From: Campylobacterales bacterium
GTDB lineage: Bacteria > Campylobacterota > Campylobacteria > Campylobacterales > QNZT01
Direction of reading: 5' to 3'
Assembly: GCA_016744895.1 (NCBI GenBank)
Contig: JADGDK010000003.1
Coordinates: 15,136 to 56,049, forward strand
DNA length: 40,914 nt
Position 1 is the first letter of the stretch. Every line of letters starts with the position of its first letter. Positions 16,552 to 24,312 of the stretch are shown in pieces. The notes under the pieces were generated by a model. The model had not been told where the DNA came from and searched no databases. It was given only the letters and a program-made list of their open reading frames with translations. Made by a program: the position numbers and the translations under genes.

Positions 16552-16959
16552 ATGAGGAAAATCATTTCAGGGCTGTTGATATTAGGTTGTGTATTAAATG
16601 CAAATGAAGCAAAAACAAGCAAAGAGAGAATTGATGCAATGCGCTCTATGGAAAAATCCATGGCAACGATTCAAAAAGGTTTTCTCTATAATGATATCCG
16701 TATCGTTGAAGAAGGAGTCAAAGCGCTAAAAGAAAGATCTATTCATCTTGAGCCGCCTTTGAGAGGAGATGAGATACTACTTAATAAAAAAGAGACCTAT
16801 AAATATAAGTTCACTAAAAAACAAGCCTATAGAATGAACATATATGCTGATGATCTTCAAAGAGATTTTTATAATGGAGAAAAAAAGCAAGCGATGTATG
16901 CTTACACGAAAATACTTAAACAGTGTATGTCATGCCACGCTAGAATTAGAAAGTGGTAA
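16552..16959 (+). CDS. Cytochrome c'-like periplasmic haem protein, paralogue 1
   Basis: A 135-residue exported protein (signal peptide MRKIISGLLILGCVLNA). It has a mostly helical body and a single haem c motif, CMSCH, almost at the C-terminus, followed by ARIRKW. A CXXCH in the last helix of a small helical protein is the hallmark of class II cytochromes (cytochrome c'/c-556). Methionine-rich helix 1 (IDAMRSMEKSMATIQKGFLY) could supply the sixth ligand, as in c-556. Electron transfer or gas binding is possible; the sequence does not decide. It is a clear paralogue of the 23055-23462 protein: both share QxGF-YN, EPPL and a CMxCHxxxRKW end. Monocistronic, with its own promoter and terminator. 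Confidence 0.82.
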   Translation: MRKIISGLLILGCVLNANEAKTSKERIDAMRSMEKSMATIQKGFLYNDIRIVEEGVKALKERSIHLEPPLRGDEILLNKKETYKYKFTKKQAYRMNIYADDLQRDFYNGEKKQAMYAYTKILKQCMSCHARIRKW

Positions 16960-16962
16960 ACT

Positions 16963-17024
16963 AGTATAAGAGTTTTCTCTTATACTACTTCTTAACGATA
17001 GATAGGAGGAATTCTCCCATCTAT
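16963..17024. terminator. Two terminator hairpins between convergent genes
   Basis: Hairpin 1 is AGTATAAGAG (16963-16972), loop TTTT, CTCTTATACT (16977-16986), a perfect 10-bp stem. Hairpin 2 pairs 16998-17008 with 17014-17024 with one mismatch and ends 6 bases before the fadL-family stop codon. Together they insulate the cytochrome gene from the convergent porin gene. Confidence 0.7.
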
Positions 17025-17030
17025 AAACTC

Positions 17031-18257
17031 TTAAAATGTAAATTTCAACGCTACTGATATTGCACTTTGTTCATTAGAAGCTTCAAGAACTTGCATACTT
17101 TTTTCAGTTACTTTTGGAGCATAAACATAAGCAAGATCAATCCCTGTAGATGGCGTTATTTGATATGCTATACCAGCTGTTATATGTGATTCTGTATATG
17201 CTGGGAAACCTAGTGTGTTAAAGTATGCAACATTAAATGCACCAAATGGAGCTCCACCAACTGTTGCAGCTTCAAATGTTTTATCATTTAATGGTGATTT
17301 AGAGTAATTATAACCTGCTCTTAAAACTAATGCATCATTTACATTATATGATCCACCAAGAGCGATAACATCTTGATCATCCCAACCAAATACATCATAA
17401 CCATCAGCATCACTCCACATAATACGTCGATAATCTAATGTTAAAGAGTAACAGTTACAATCTGATACATAACCAAAACCAATTCCTGCTTCTGCAGGTT
17501 GAGAAAGTTTTAAATCATCATATGAACCATTTGTAGTGAAGTCAAAAACATCTTCATATTCAGTTGCAATTTCACTTTGGTAATAACCACCAACAGTTAC
17601 ACCTGGCATTATGTAGTAACCAACACCAAACTGAGCACCAAAACCAATATCTTCACTAAGACCTCCACCTCTTTGTACCGCTGTAGAAGGATCTGGATTT
17701 TGTCCAGCAGGTACGCCATTTGGTGTCCAAGCTGACATATTCAATGCACCGTATGCAATACTAAGTCCCGCACCAATTCTCCAATCTTCTATCTTGTAAC
17801 TCAAACTTGGCACAAAACGCATATACTGAAGAGAAGTTCGCATATTTGCTAAACCTTTAGCGGGGTCTTCATTGCGGTAATCAACACCCATTCCCGAAAC
17901 ACCAAACATACCTACACCATATGATAAGTTTTCATTGATATGATCTGAATGTGAAACAGTAGGTATAATCGAAAAATCTGCTTTACTGTCTGCTTTTACA
18001 CCATTTCCTAATCCAGGTGCTGGTCCAACACTTGCTTTAACATCTGGCATAAATGCAGTAGCACCAAATGAAGCATTAAAACCTTTTAAATCAACAATCC
18101 ATGCTGGATTTCTAAAAACAGAATCTGTCCCCATTCCCATACCAACACCAGCTCCACCCATTGCTCTTGATTGTGCACCTACACCAATCATATTATCACC
18201 ATTAGTAGCATACATTACTGATGCTGTCAACATTGACATTACAACAATTCTTTTCAT
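17031..18257 (-). CDS. FadL/OmpP1/TodX-family outer-membrane transporter
   Basis: A 408-residue outer-membrane beta-barrel. It has a signal peptide ([17 protein letters not shown]), then the FadL-family hatch start: [20 protein letters not shown] followed by FRNPA. Alternating amphipathic strands follow, with the family's [19 protein letters not shown] and [19 protein letters not shown] near the end, and it terminates in Phe (ALKFTF), as outer-membrane barrels usually do. Relatives import long-chain fatty acids or aromatic hydrocarbons; the substrate here is unknown. AGGAG (18264-18268) precedes the ATG. It is preceded by TATAAT-rich DNA and appears monocistronic. Confidence 0.92.
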   Translation of the reverse strand: MKRIVVMSMLTASVMYATNGDNMIGVGAQSRAMGGAGVGMGMGTDSVFRNPAWIVDLKGFNASFGATAFMPDVKASVGPAPGLGNGVKADSKADFSIIPTVSHSDHINENLSYGVGMFGVSGMGVDYRNEDPAKGLANMRTSLQYMRFVPSLSYKIEDWRIGAGLSIAYGALNMSAWTPNGVPAGQNPDPSTAVQRGGGLSEDIGFGAQFGVGYYIMPGVTVGGYYQSEIATEYEDVFDFTTNGSYDDLKLSQPAEAGIGFGYVSDCNCYSLTLDYRRIMWSDADGYDVFGWDDQDVIALGGSYNVNDALVLRAGYNYSKSPLNDKTFEAATVGGAPFGAFNVAYFNTLGFPAYTESHITAGIAYQITPSTGIDLAYVYAPKVTEKSMQVLEASNEQSAISVALKFTF

Positions 18258-18360
18258 TTAAAACTCCTAAAATTTATACTCTTATAATATAAGATATAAT
18301 TATATTATATCACATTAAACTAAAAGAAGTATTATAAAAAAAAGTTATAGAATAGATTTT

Positions 18361-18381
18361 GAGAACACATGAAGTGTTCTC
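18361..18381 (-). terminator. Terminator of the 18394-21678 gene group
   Basis: A perfect 8-bp stem, GAGAACAC (18361-18368) and GTGTTCTC (18374-18381), with a 5-base loop, 12 bases past the stop of the minus-strand gene. On the minus strand it leads into AAAATCTATTC and then an 8-base T stretch further on. Confidence 0.6.
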
Positions 18382-18393
18382 AGGTAGGAGGTA

Positions 18394-19221
18394 TTATTTA
18401 AAAAGTTTTTTACAATCTTTCTCAATTGCTCCAGGAATAGTAGATATTTTCATAAACTGTGCCATATTTAATAATGGATAAGAGATTGCTATATAATATT
18501 TTGGTGCTAATATTTTAGCCTTTCCATTTTCAAGAAGAATAGGATAAGGTAAAAGTGCAGCATTTTCAACACCAATTTTTTTGATAAATTTTGATGTTTC
18601 AGGACTCAATTTCACACCTACTAAAATACGATCAACAGATAACTTTTGAGAAAAAAGAAGATTTGAACCACCATCTTTACCTTTTATGAGATTTAAAAGG
18701 TCCTCAGAAGTTGAAGCATTTCCAACTTTTATCATCTCATCATAATATGGCATTCCAAACATAAAATGATATTTTGCAAGATCTTTATATTTCAATTTTT
18801 CTTTTGAATCTTTTAATGCAGGAAATATTTTTCTTATCTTAGATAAAAGAGTTTTTATAATAGTTTCATCATTGTCATCCTGCATAAACGCTTCTGCAAA
18901 ATAGATAGGATTGGTAATTGAAATTTGATTATTCTCATTATCTACCAAAATTCTAAGTGAAGCCATAAAACCACGTTCATTTTTATTTGCTATTGACACT
19001 AAAGTATCATCAGTAAAAACAATTGAGGTCAATGTACCTTCTTTATTTAGTAAAGAAGATGAAATAACACTAAATCCACCCTCCCCTAACTTTGATTTTA
19101 CTATATTTGCATCTAAATAACTACCTCTTAAATAAGTACTTACTTTACCATCATTTACCTCACCTACTTCAGCAAATAAGCAAGACGCTATTACCAAAAT
19201 AAATACTATAATCTTCTTCAT
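18394..19221 (-). CDS. Exported protein of unknown function, paralogue of the 19237-21357 C-terminal domain
   Basis: A 275-residue protein with a signal peptide (MKKIIVFILVIASCLFA). No known family is recognised with confidence. After the signal peptide the whole chain aligns with the last ~260 residues of the upstream neighbour. Shared blocks are VSTYLRGSY/VSAYLRGAY, ERGFMASLR/ERGFMGALR, AFMQDD, FMFGMPYY/FMFAMPYY, DRILVGV and LLPYPILLENG/LLPYPVLIENG. The ends ISTIPGAIEKDCKKLFK and ISTVPGAIEKDCKKLFK differ at one residue. The LPYP block recalls the LPC block of DUF302 proteins, so a divergent DUF302-like fold is possible but unproven. It lies 15 bp behind the neighbour and is followed by a terminator, so it is the last gene of the transcript. 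Confidence 0.75.
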   Translation of the reverse strand: MKKIIVFILVIASCLFAEVGEVNDGKVSTYLRGSYLDANIVKSKLGEGGFSVISSSLLNKEGTLTSIVFTDDTLVSIANKNERGFMASLRILVDNENNQISITNPIYFAEAFMQDDNDETIIKTLLSKIRKIFPALKDSKEKLKYKDLAKYHFMFGMPYYDEMIKVGNASTSEDLLNLIKGKDGGSNLLFSQKLSVDRILVGVKLSPETSKFIKKIGVENAALLPYPILLENGKAKILAPKYYIAISYPLLNMAQFMKISTIPGAIEKDCKKLFK

Positions 19222-19236
19222 CTTTAATCCCTAACC

Positions 19237-21357
19237 TTACTTAAATAACTTTTTACAATCTTTTTCAATTGCACCTGGAACTGTTGAAATTTTCATAAAC
19301 TGTGACATTTTAAGCATTGGATACGAAATCGCAATATAATATTTTGGATCTAATATTTTAACATCACCATTTTCAATCAGTACTGGATATGGCAAAAGAA
19401 GAGCATTGTTTGTCCCAATTTTACCAGTAAACTTTGATGTTCTCTTACCAAGGTTTACTCCAACCAAAATTCTGTCTTTAGATAAAACTTGTGAAAAAAC
19501 AAAACTTTTACTTTTCTTTATTTTTTCTAGAAGCTTCTGACTACTTCCAGCATCACCCACTTCAATCATATCTTCATAGTAAGGCATAGCAAACATAAAT
19601 TGATATTTTGGAAGCAATGTATATTTAAGGTGGTCTTTTGCCTCTTTTAATCCAGAAAATGCTTTATTAATACTTTCCAATACACCTTTAATAAGCTTCT
19701 CATCATGATCATCTTGCATAAATGCTCGTGAAAAATAAAGTGGATTTGAAATAGTAAGTTGCTTATTATCATTATCAATAAGCACTCTCAATGCTCCCAT
19801 AAAACCTCTCTCTTTTTTATCTGCATATTTTATTAGTACATCATTTGTAAATACAATAGTAGTTAAAAGACCTTTTTTATCCACTCCTGAAGTAGATAAT
19901 ATTTTAAAACCAGCATCTGTCAGTTTTTTACTAGCTTCATTTACTTCTATATATGCACCTCTTAAATATGCACTTACTCGACCATTCTTAGTCATTCCAA
20001 TATCAGTGGCACCACTACTCTTTTCACTCTTTTGTACAGTTGTAGAGTGAGCAGGTTTACTTACTTTTAAAGGGATAGCAGTACTTAACGTTTTATTTTC
20101 CCTTGGTTTTATAGTGTTTCCTCCTACAGTAACCACTTTAGTAGCGATAGGTGGCGTAGGTACTTTTGGAACTATTATATTGAGCTGATTCTTTGCAGAA
20201 TCTACTTTTTTAACTTCAGTTTTCGTTGCTGCAACAGGCACAGTAGCAATAGCAGCAGCCACTGCTACAGCAGCTGTTTTTTTCACAACATTGTTTACAA
20301 CTTTTGATTTTTCTTCTTTTACTATTTCTTTTTTAGGGACTTTAGCCTCAGCCAATAACGGATTAACATTTTCAGTTTCAACAGCGCCAAGCTCAATCAT
20401 TATTTGTGTAATTTCTGTATCAAGTTTAGCTGCTAATTCTGCTCTCTCTCCTTCTAGTCCTAACATGGCAGTCCAATTTTCAAGTCTTGGCATACCTACT
20501 ACAATTTTGTTGGAATCTTTTTTGATATACATATACATAGTACATGGTGCAAATAGTCCTGCTTCTGGTCGTCCATTTACATTATCAAATACAGTATATG
20601 AAAACTTAAAATGACATAATGAATATGACCAAAATGCATCATAATCAGGTATGGTATCTTCGCCATCTGTCTCTTTTAAATTTAAAAACCCTGCAATAAT
20701 ATATTTATTCTCTTCAAACTTCTCTTCAAATCCCTCTTGAAATTCATCAATAACATCATCAAGATCTGTAGCACGATCAAACTCTATTTCAAAGTTCATC
20801 ATTGTCTTTTTTGCCATGTTTTTAAAATCAATATAACTTACTTCTCCACCAAGCTCATCTTTAAGTAATTTATCTAGTGGTTCAAATGATTTAATATAAT
20901 CTGCTCTTAATTTTGGATCACTGATACCAATAATATCAAGCATTGCTTCTGGCATGATATGCCCTACTTTAGTAGAGTCATCTTTTAAGCTTCTATGAAT
21001 CAACATATTAAATGGAGCAAAACCTGCAATCCTTGGATCTACATTAAACATTGGTTTCACAACTTTTTCATTGGAGATAGACATAAAACTTAGGATGTCT
21101 AGTTTTGTACTTCCATATTTTTTCTTATAGGCATCGTTAACTCTTTTATGCGGATCTGAAAGTTTGAAGTCTACGCTATTTATCTTCTCTTCTACGAGTT
21201 TGTTGTATTTCGCTTCTATCTCTGCTTTGTCACCTTTGATTGTATACATAATCGCTAATTTTTTATTTTCTGTAGCAAATGACGGAATTGCAAATAACAT
21301 CATTAAAAATCCAATAATGCCAATTATACTAGTAATTTTAAAACCCCTTTTCATCAT
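19237..21357 (-). CDS. Large exported two-domain protein: DUF302-like N-terminal region plus YLRG-type C-terminal domain
   Basis: A 706-residue protein with a signal peptide (GFKITSIIGIIGFLMMLFAI, then PSFA). Residues ~30-340 contain DUF302-like features: WSYSLCHFKFSYTVFDNVNG and, later, APCTMYMYIKKDSNKIVVGM. A ~100-residue Ala/Val/Lys/Pro-rich linker follows (VVKKTAAVAVAAAIATVPVA). The last ~260 residues match the complete downstream 275-residue protein. The linker suggests two independently folded periplasmic modules. AAGGAG stands 6 bases before the first of two tandem ATGs. It is the middle gene of three, 24 bp after a 98-codon gene. The function is unknown; the DUF302 relationship is inferred from motifs only. 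Confidence 0.75.
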   Translation of the reverse strand: MMKRGFKITSIIGIIGFLMMLFAIPSFATENKKLAIMYTIKGDKAEIEAKYNKLVEEKINSVDFKLSDPHKRVNDAYKKKYGSTKLDILSFMSISNEKVVKPMFNVDPRIAGFAPFNMLIHRSLKDDSTKVGHIMPEAMLDIIGISDPKLRADYIKSFEPLDKLLKDELGGEVSYIDFKNMAKKTMMNFEIEFDRATDLDDVIDEFQEGFEEKFEENKYIIAGFLNLKETDGEDTIPDYDAFWSYSLCHFKFSYTVFDNVNGRPEAGLFAPCTMYMYIKKDSNKIVVGMPRLENWTAMLGLEGERAELAAKLDTEITQIMIELGAVETENVNPLLAEAKVPKKEIVKEEKSKVVNNVVKKTAAVAVAAAIATVPVAATKTEVKKVDSAKNQLNIIVPKVPTPPIATKVVTVGGNTIKPRENKTLSTAIPLKVSKPAHSTTVQKSEKSSGATDIGMTKNGRVSAYLRGAYIEVNEASKKLTDAGFKILSTSGVDKKGLLTTIVFTNDVLIKYADKKERGFMGALRVLIDNDNKQLTISNPLYFSRAFMQDDHDEKLIKGVLESINKAFSGLKEAKDHLKYTLLPKYQFMFAMPYYEDMIEVGDAGSSQKLLEKIKKSKSFVFSQVLSKDRILVGVNLGKRTSKFTGKIGTNNALLLPYPVLIENGDVKILDPKYYIAISYPMLKMSQFMKISTVPGAIEKDCKKLFK

Positions 21358-21381
21358 CTCTCTCTCCTTTTAATATATCTA

Positions 21382-21678
21382 TTAATTTTTTTTAATTTTT
21401 GCTTTTAGTTTTTGATATTCTAAATACTCTTTTTGACTAATATTTTTCATCTTTTTTTCTACTTTAGGTTTTACAGTTATAACGGAAAGAGCTTTCGTAG
21501 CTTTTACAGCTTTAACAGCTTTTTTTGCCACAGGAGTAGTTGCCTCTATCTTTGGGATTTTTGGCAAATATATATAAGTAGCATTTACTTCATTTTGCGA
21601 TGAAGCGAATGAAGTTGTAGAGATCAGAGACAACGATAAGAAAACCGCCCCAAATTTTATAAACCTTTGAAAACACAT
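21382..21678 (-). CDS. Small exported protein with EYQKLKAK tail
   Basis: A 98-residue protein, start ATG at 21678. AAGGAGG is 5 bases upstream of it, while the in-frame GTG directly before would be only 2 bases from it. The signal peptide is KFGAVFLSLSLISTTSFA. The mature part is short, with Ala/Lys/Val/Pro repeats (VAKKAVKAVKATKALSV). The C-terminus ISQKEYLEYQKLKAK matches the C-terminus ISEDDYKEYQKLKAK of the 11-mer repeat protein encoded just upstream. The linker-like composition resembles the Ala/Lys/Val linker of the downstream 706-residue protein. No family is recognised. It heads the 21678-18394 transcript. Confidence 0.65.
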   Translation of the reverse strand: MCFQRFIKFGAVFLSLSLISTTSFASSQNEVNATYIYLPKIPKIEATTPVAKKAVKAVKATKALSVITVKPKVEKKMKNISQKEYLEYQKLKAKIKKN

Positions 21679-21744
21679 CACACCCTCCTTAATTTAATTA
21701 TATTTTTTATAGTGACAATATCAATATAGAAAATAAAACCAAGA

Positions 21745-21766
21745 CTACCCGCCTAGTGGCGGATAG
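21745..21766 (-). terminator. Terminator of the 11-mer repeat gene
   Basis: The stem CCGCC (21749-21753) and GGCGG (21758-21762), loop TAGT, is extended by a CTA/TAG outer pair across one mismatch. On the minus strand it is followed by a T-rich stretch (GTAGTCTTGGTTTTATTTTC). It is a GC-rich island in very AT-rich DNA, 17 bases past the stop. Confidence 0.65.
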
Positions 21767-21783
21767 TAACAAAAAGGATAAGG

Positions 21784-22878
21784 TTACTTATCTCCAAATT
21801 TTGCTTTTAGTTTTTGGTACTCTTTGTAATCATCTTCGCTGATTGTTTTTGTAGCTTCATTTGAGGCATCTCTAACATCATCAGAAATATCTGTTGTACT
21901 TGTTTTTAAATCATCAGATGCTTTTTCTGTACTACTTCTAACATCATCAGAAATGTCAGTTGAACTTTTTCTAACATCATCAGATACTTTTTCCGTACTA
22001 CTTCTAACATCATCAGAGATATCTGTTGTACTTGTCTTAACATCATCAGAAATGTCAGTTGTACTTGTTTTCACGTCATCAGAAATATCTGTTGAGCTTG
22101 TTTTAATATCATCAGATACTTTTTCTGTACTACTTCTAACATCATCAGAAATATCTGTTGTACTTGTTTTAACATCATCAGAAATATCAGTTGAACTTTC
22201 TCTAATATCATCAGATACTTCTACTGTACTTGTTTTTAAATCATCTGAAACATCAACAGTACTTGTCTTAACATCATCAGAAATATCTGTTGTACTTGTT
22301 TTAACATCATCAGAAATATCAACTGTGCTTGTTTTAACATCATCTGAGATATCTGTTGTACTTGTTTTCAAATCATCTGAAACATCAACTGTACTTGTCT
22401 TAACATCATCAGAGATATCTGTTGTACTTGTTTTTAAATCATCTGAAACTTCAACTACACTATCTTTAAAATCTTTTGTAGCAATTGTTGAACTATCTTT
22501 TAAATCAGTTGAAACATTTGTAATAGAATCTTTTGAACTTTCAGCAAGCTCTACAGTACTATCTCTTACATCTTTAGAAATATCCGTCACACTTTTTTCA
22601 GAACTTCTAACTGTTTCAATTTCACTTGTCTTAAGATCATCAGAAACTTTCACAGCAGAATCTTTTGCATCTTTACTTACGTTAGTAACAGTACGCTCAG
22701 CACTTTTACTTGTCTCAACAGCACCATCTTTCATCTCTTTTACACTATCACGTGCATCCTTACTCATAGATGTCACAGCATCCTTCATATCCGTGAACAT
22801 ATCACCAAAACTAAAATCGGCAGATACCGGACTTACTAATGCTATTGCTAGTGTACTAGCTAAAACTATTCTTTTCAT
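21784..22878 (-). CDS. Exported protein built of 11-residue (hendecad) helical repeats
   Basis: A 364-residue protein, start ATG at 22878 with AAGGAGG 9 bases upstream; the open frame extends to 22929 but that part lacks a signal. The signal peptide is MKRIVLASTLAIALVSPVSA. It is followed by FSFGDMFTDMKDAVTSM and then at least 25 units of 11 residues in exact register. The last 18 are near-identical to ISDDVKTSTTD, with I/V at position 1, V/L/I at 5 and small or hydrophobic residues at 9-10. This periodicity fits a long amphipathic or right-handed coiled helix; charge is D-rich at 3, 4 and 11 and K/R at 6. It ends in ISEDDYKEYQKLKAKFGDK, a tail shared with the 98-residue protein downstream. 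No homologous family is recognised; a periplasmic rod, spacer or LEA-like protective helix are possibilities. Confidence 0.8.
   Translation of the reverse strand: MKRIVLASTLAIALVSPVSADFSFGDMFTDMKDAVTSMSKDARDSVKEMKDGAVETSKSAERTVTNVSKDAKDSAVKVSDDLKTSEIETVRSSEKSVTDISKDVRDSTVELAESSKDSITNVSTDLKDSSTIATKDFKDSVVEVSDDLKTSTTDISDDVKTSTVDVSDDLKTSTTDISDDVKTSTVDISDDVKTSTTDISDDVKTSTVDVSDDLKTSTVEVSDDIRESSTDISDDVKTSTTDISDDVRSSTEKVSDDIKTSSTDISDDVKTSTTDISDDVKTSTTDISDDVRSSTEKVSDDVRKSSTDISDDVRSSTEKASDDLKTSTTDISDDVRDASNEATKTISEDDYKEYQKLKAKFGDK
21856..22680 (-). repeat. 33-bp tandem repeat array (25 in-register units)
   Basis: Twenty-five contiguous 33-bp units lie in frame within the exported repeat gene. The 18 units at 21856-22449 are strongly conserved (consensus protein ISDDVKTSTTD); the 7 units at 22450-22680 are degenerate (e.g. 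VSKDAKDSAVK, ISKDVRDSTVE). Units alternate between DVK, DLK and DVR/DIR variants, which suggests expansion by duplication of multi-unit blocks. The conserved array is prone to length change by recombination or slippage in whole codons. Confidence 0.9.
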
Positions 22879-22995
22879 AAAAAAGAACCTCCTTGTATAA
22901 ATTTTTGTTATGCGAAATTCTATCAGCAATTGCCTAAATAAAAACTTAAAATATCACTTTTACTTATAAAATAAAAATTTTAATTATAATCATTC

Positions 22996-23024
22996 TTGAT
23001 TTGTTTTAAAGAATCTGCTAGAAT
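22996..23024 (+). promoter_or_regulatory. Sigma-70-type promoter for the cytochrome c'-MFP pair
   Basis: TTGATT (22996-23001) and TAGAAT (23019-23024) are separated by 17 bases, with TGC directly before the -10 (extended -10). The ATG lies 30 bases further at 23055, with AAGGA upstream of it. This is one of the better -35/-10 pairs in the window. Confidence 0.6.
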
Positions 23025-23054
23025 GTCTACTACATTTACTTATAAGGAAAAATA

Positions 23055-23462
23055 ATGAAAAAAGCTTTTATTATACTTACAATTTCATCATCACTCATGA
23101 TGGCGTCATATACTCAAGAAGACAGAATTAAAGATATGCAAATCATGGCTGGAGCAATGCAAGATATTCAGAATGGATTTTTTTATAATAACTTTGACAT
23201 GATAAAAGCAGGAGGCATATTATTAACCGACACAATAGTAAAAATTGAGCCTCCACTTGAAGAAAGAGAAGAGACAGATGTGATGACGCGTTTTTTAAAT
23301 AATAAAGTAAAAATGACAAACTCAACAAAAAACAAGATTAAAAAGAAAACTCAAACTATGATTGAACGTTTTCGTGATGGCGATCCTACTCAAGCACTTC
23401 AAAACTTTACTAAAATTACTAAAGAATGTATGAGATGCCATACGCAGCTTAGAAAATGGTAA
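23055..23462 (+). CDS. Cytochrome c'-like periplasmic haem protein, paralogue 2
   Basis: A 135-residue protein with a short signal peptide (MKKAFIILTISSSLMMASY), a helical body and a single C-terminal haem c motif, CMRCH, followed by TQLRKW. It is the same length as the 16552-16959 paralogue and shares its landmarks: IxxMxxMxxAMxxIQxGFxYN, EPPL and the CMxCHxxxRKW end. The RDGDPTQAL segment corresponds to YNGEKKQAM in the paralogue. Its stop codon overlaps the start of a membrane fusion protein by 7 bases, so the cytochrome is made together with a transport component. A redox or ligand-sensing role tied to export is inference. Confidence 0.82.
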   Translation: MKKAFIILTISSSLMMASYTQEDRIKDMQIMAGAMQDIQNGFFYNNFDMIKAGGILLTDTIVKIEPPLEEREETDVMTRFLNNKVKMTNSTKNKIKKKTQTMIERFRDGDPTQALQNFTKITKECMRCHTQLRKW

Positions 23463-24292
23463 ATATTAAAAAATCTCTTTTTATTATTGGGCTCTGTTCT
23501 TTACCTCTTTTAGCTGAAGATATTGTGCTTCCTGGGACTGTAATTTCAAATGGTCAAAAAATGATTGGAAGCCGATATATGGGTTATATTAAACATGTAT
23601 ATGTCAAACTTGGAGATAAAGTCAAGAGAGAAGATGATCTCTATGAGATGGAATCGGCTGAATTTGACATTATGAAAAGCCAAGCTGATTTAATGCTTGA
23701 ACAGTCTCAAGTTGTTTTAGAGTTTTGGCGAAAGCGTATCAACCGTATTAATGAGAAAAAAGACAAAATCAAAAAAAACAAAATGAGCAAAATGGTTCAA
23801 ATTGATTTTGATGACTTAGAAGCACAAGCTGAAAATGCACAAGCTATGATAGAAACTATGCAAGTCATGGTTGAAGAAGCTTCAATTAAAGCCAAACAGA
23901 TGGCAACTGTGTATAATTATATCAAAATGAAAGCACCTGCAGATGGCGTTATTGTTCAAAAAAATATCAAAGCAGGAGATATGGTAATGCCAGGAATGCT
24001 TACCATCATGATGGTTGATACTGAAGACTTAACCATAGATATATCTATCTCAGAAAGTACACTTAAAGTTGCAAAACTGGGAATGAAAGTAAAAGTGCAA
24101 ATCCCTTCACTAGAATATGAAACAGGTGGTGTTATCGATGCTATTATTCCTGATGCCAATCCTATGACGCATCGTATTAGAATGCGTGTCTCATTTGATA
24201 AAAAAGATCAAAACATTTTTCCAGGAATGTATGCGAAAGTTGTATTAGAAAATGTTGATATTAGACTAAGACCTGTAAGACTTAACAGATAA
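23456..24292 (+). CDS. Periplasmic membrane fusion (HlyD/RND adaptor) protein, copy 1
   Basis: A 278-residue exported protein (signal peptide KSLFIIGLCSLPLLAED). It has split lipoyl/barrel-sandwich halves (GYIKHVYVKLGDKVKREDDL and APADGVIVQKNIKAGDMVMP), separated by a long coiled-coil hairpin rich in Gln, Glu and Met (residues ~75-150). A beta-barrel follows (DLTIDISISESTLKVAKLGM). It is short for the family and lacks the C-terminal membrane-proximal domain of AcrA-type adaptors. Closely related in order and motifs to the 27623-28414 adaptor (ANPMTHxxxxxxSFD, FPGMYAK/YPGLYSK). It is coupled to the cytochrome c'-like gene and convergent with the RND operon, so it may be an alternative adaptor for that pump. 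Confidence 0.85.
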   Translation: MVNIKKSLFIIGLCSLPLLAEDIVLPGTVISNGQKMIGSRYMGYIKHVYVKLGDKVKREDDLYEMESAEFDIMKSQADLMLEQSQVVLEFWRKRINRINEKKDKIKKNKMSKMVQIDFDDLEAQAENAQAMIETMQVMVEEASIKAKQMATVYNYIKMKAPADGVIVQKNIKAGDMVMPGMLTIMMVDTEDLTIDISISESTLKVAKLGMKVKVQIPSLEYETGGVIDAIIPDANPMTHRIRMRVSFDKKDQNIFPGMYAKVVLENVDIRLRPVRLNR

Positions 24293-24311
24293 AGGCATAA
24301 AAGCCTTTATC
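24288..24311. terminator. Bidirectional terminator between convergent MFP and RND genes
   Basis: A perfect 9-bp stem, GATAAAGGC (24288-24296) and GCCTTTATC (24303-24311), with a 6-base loop. It starts inside the MFP stop region and ends 1 base before the RND stop codon. T-rich in both directions. Confidence 0.65.
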
Positions 24312-24312
24312 C

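Noticed and set aside
21856-22680. CRISPR array at the 33-bp periodic repeats
   Set aside because: There are no unique spacers; the repeats are contiguous, in frame and code for an exported protein.
21953-22900. A 315-codon open frame on the plus strand opposite the 11-mer repeat gene
   Set aside because: It is the antisense shadow of the 33-bp repeat: the periodic sequence simply lacks stops in that frame. It has no ribosome binding site, and its translation is a low-complexity Ser/Val/Leu repeat.
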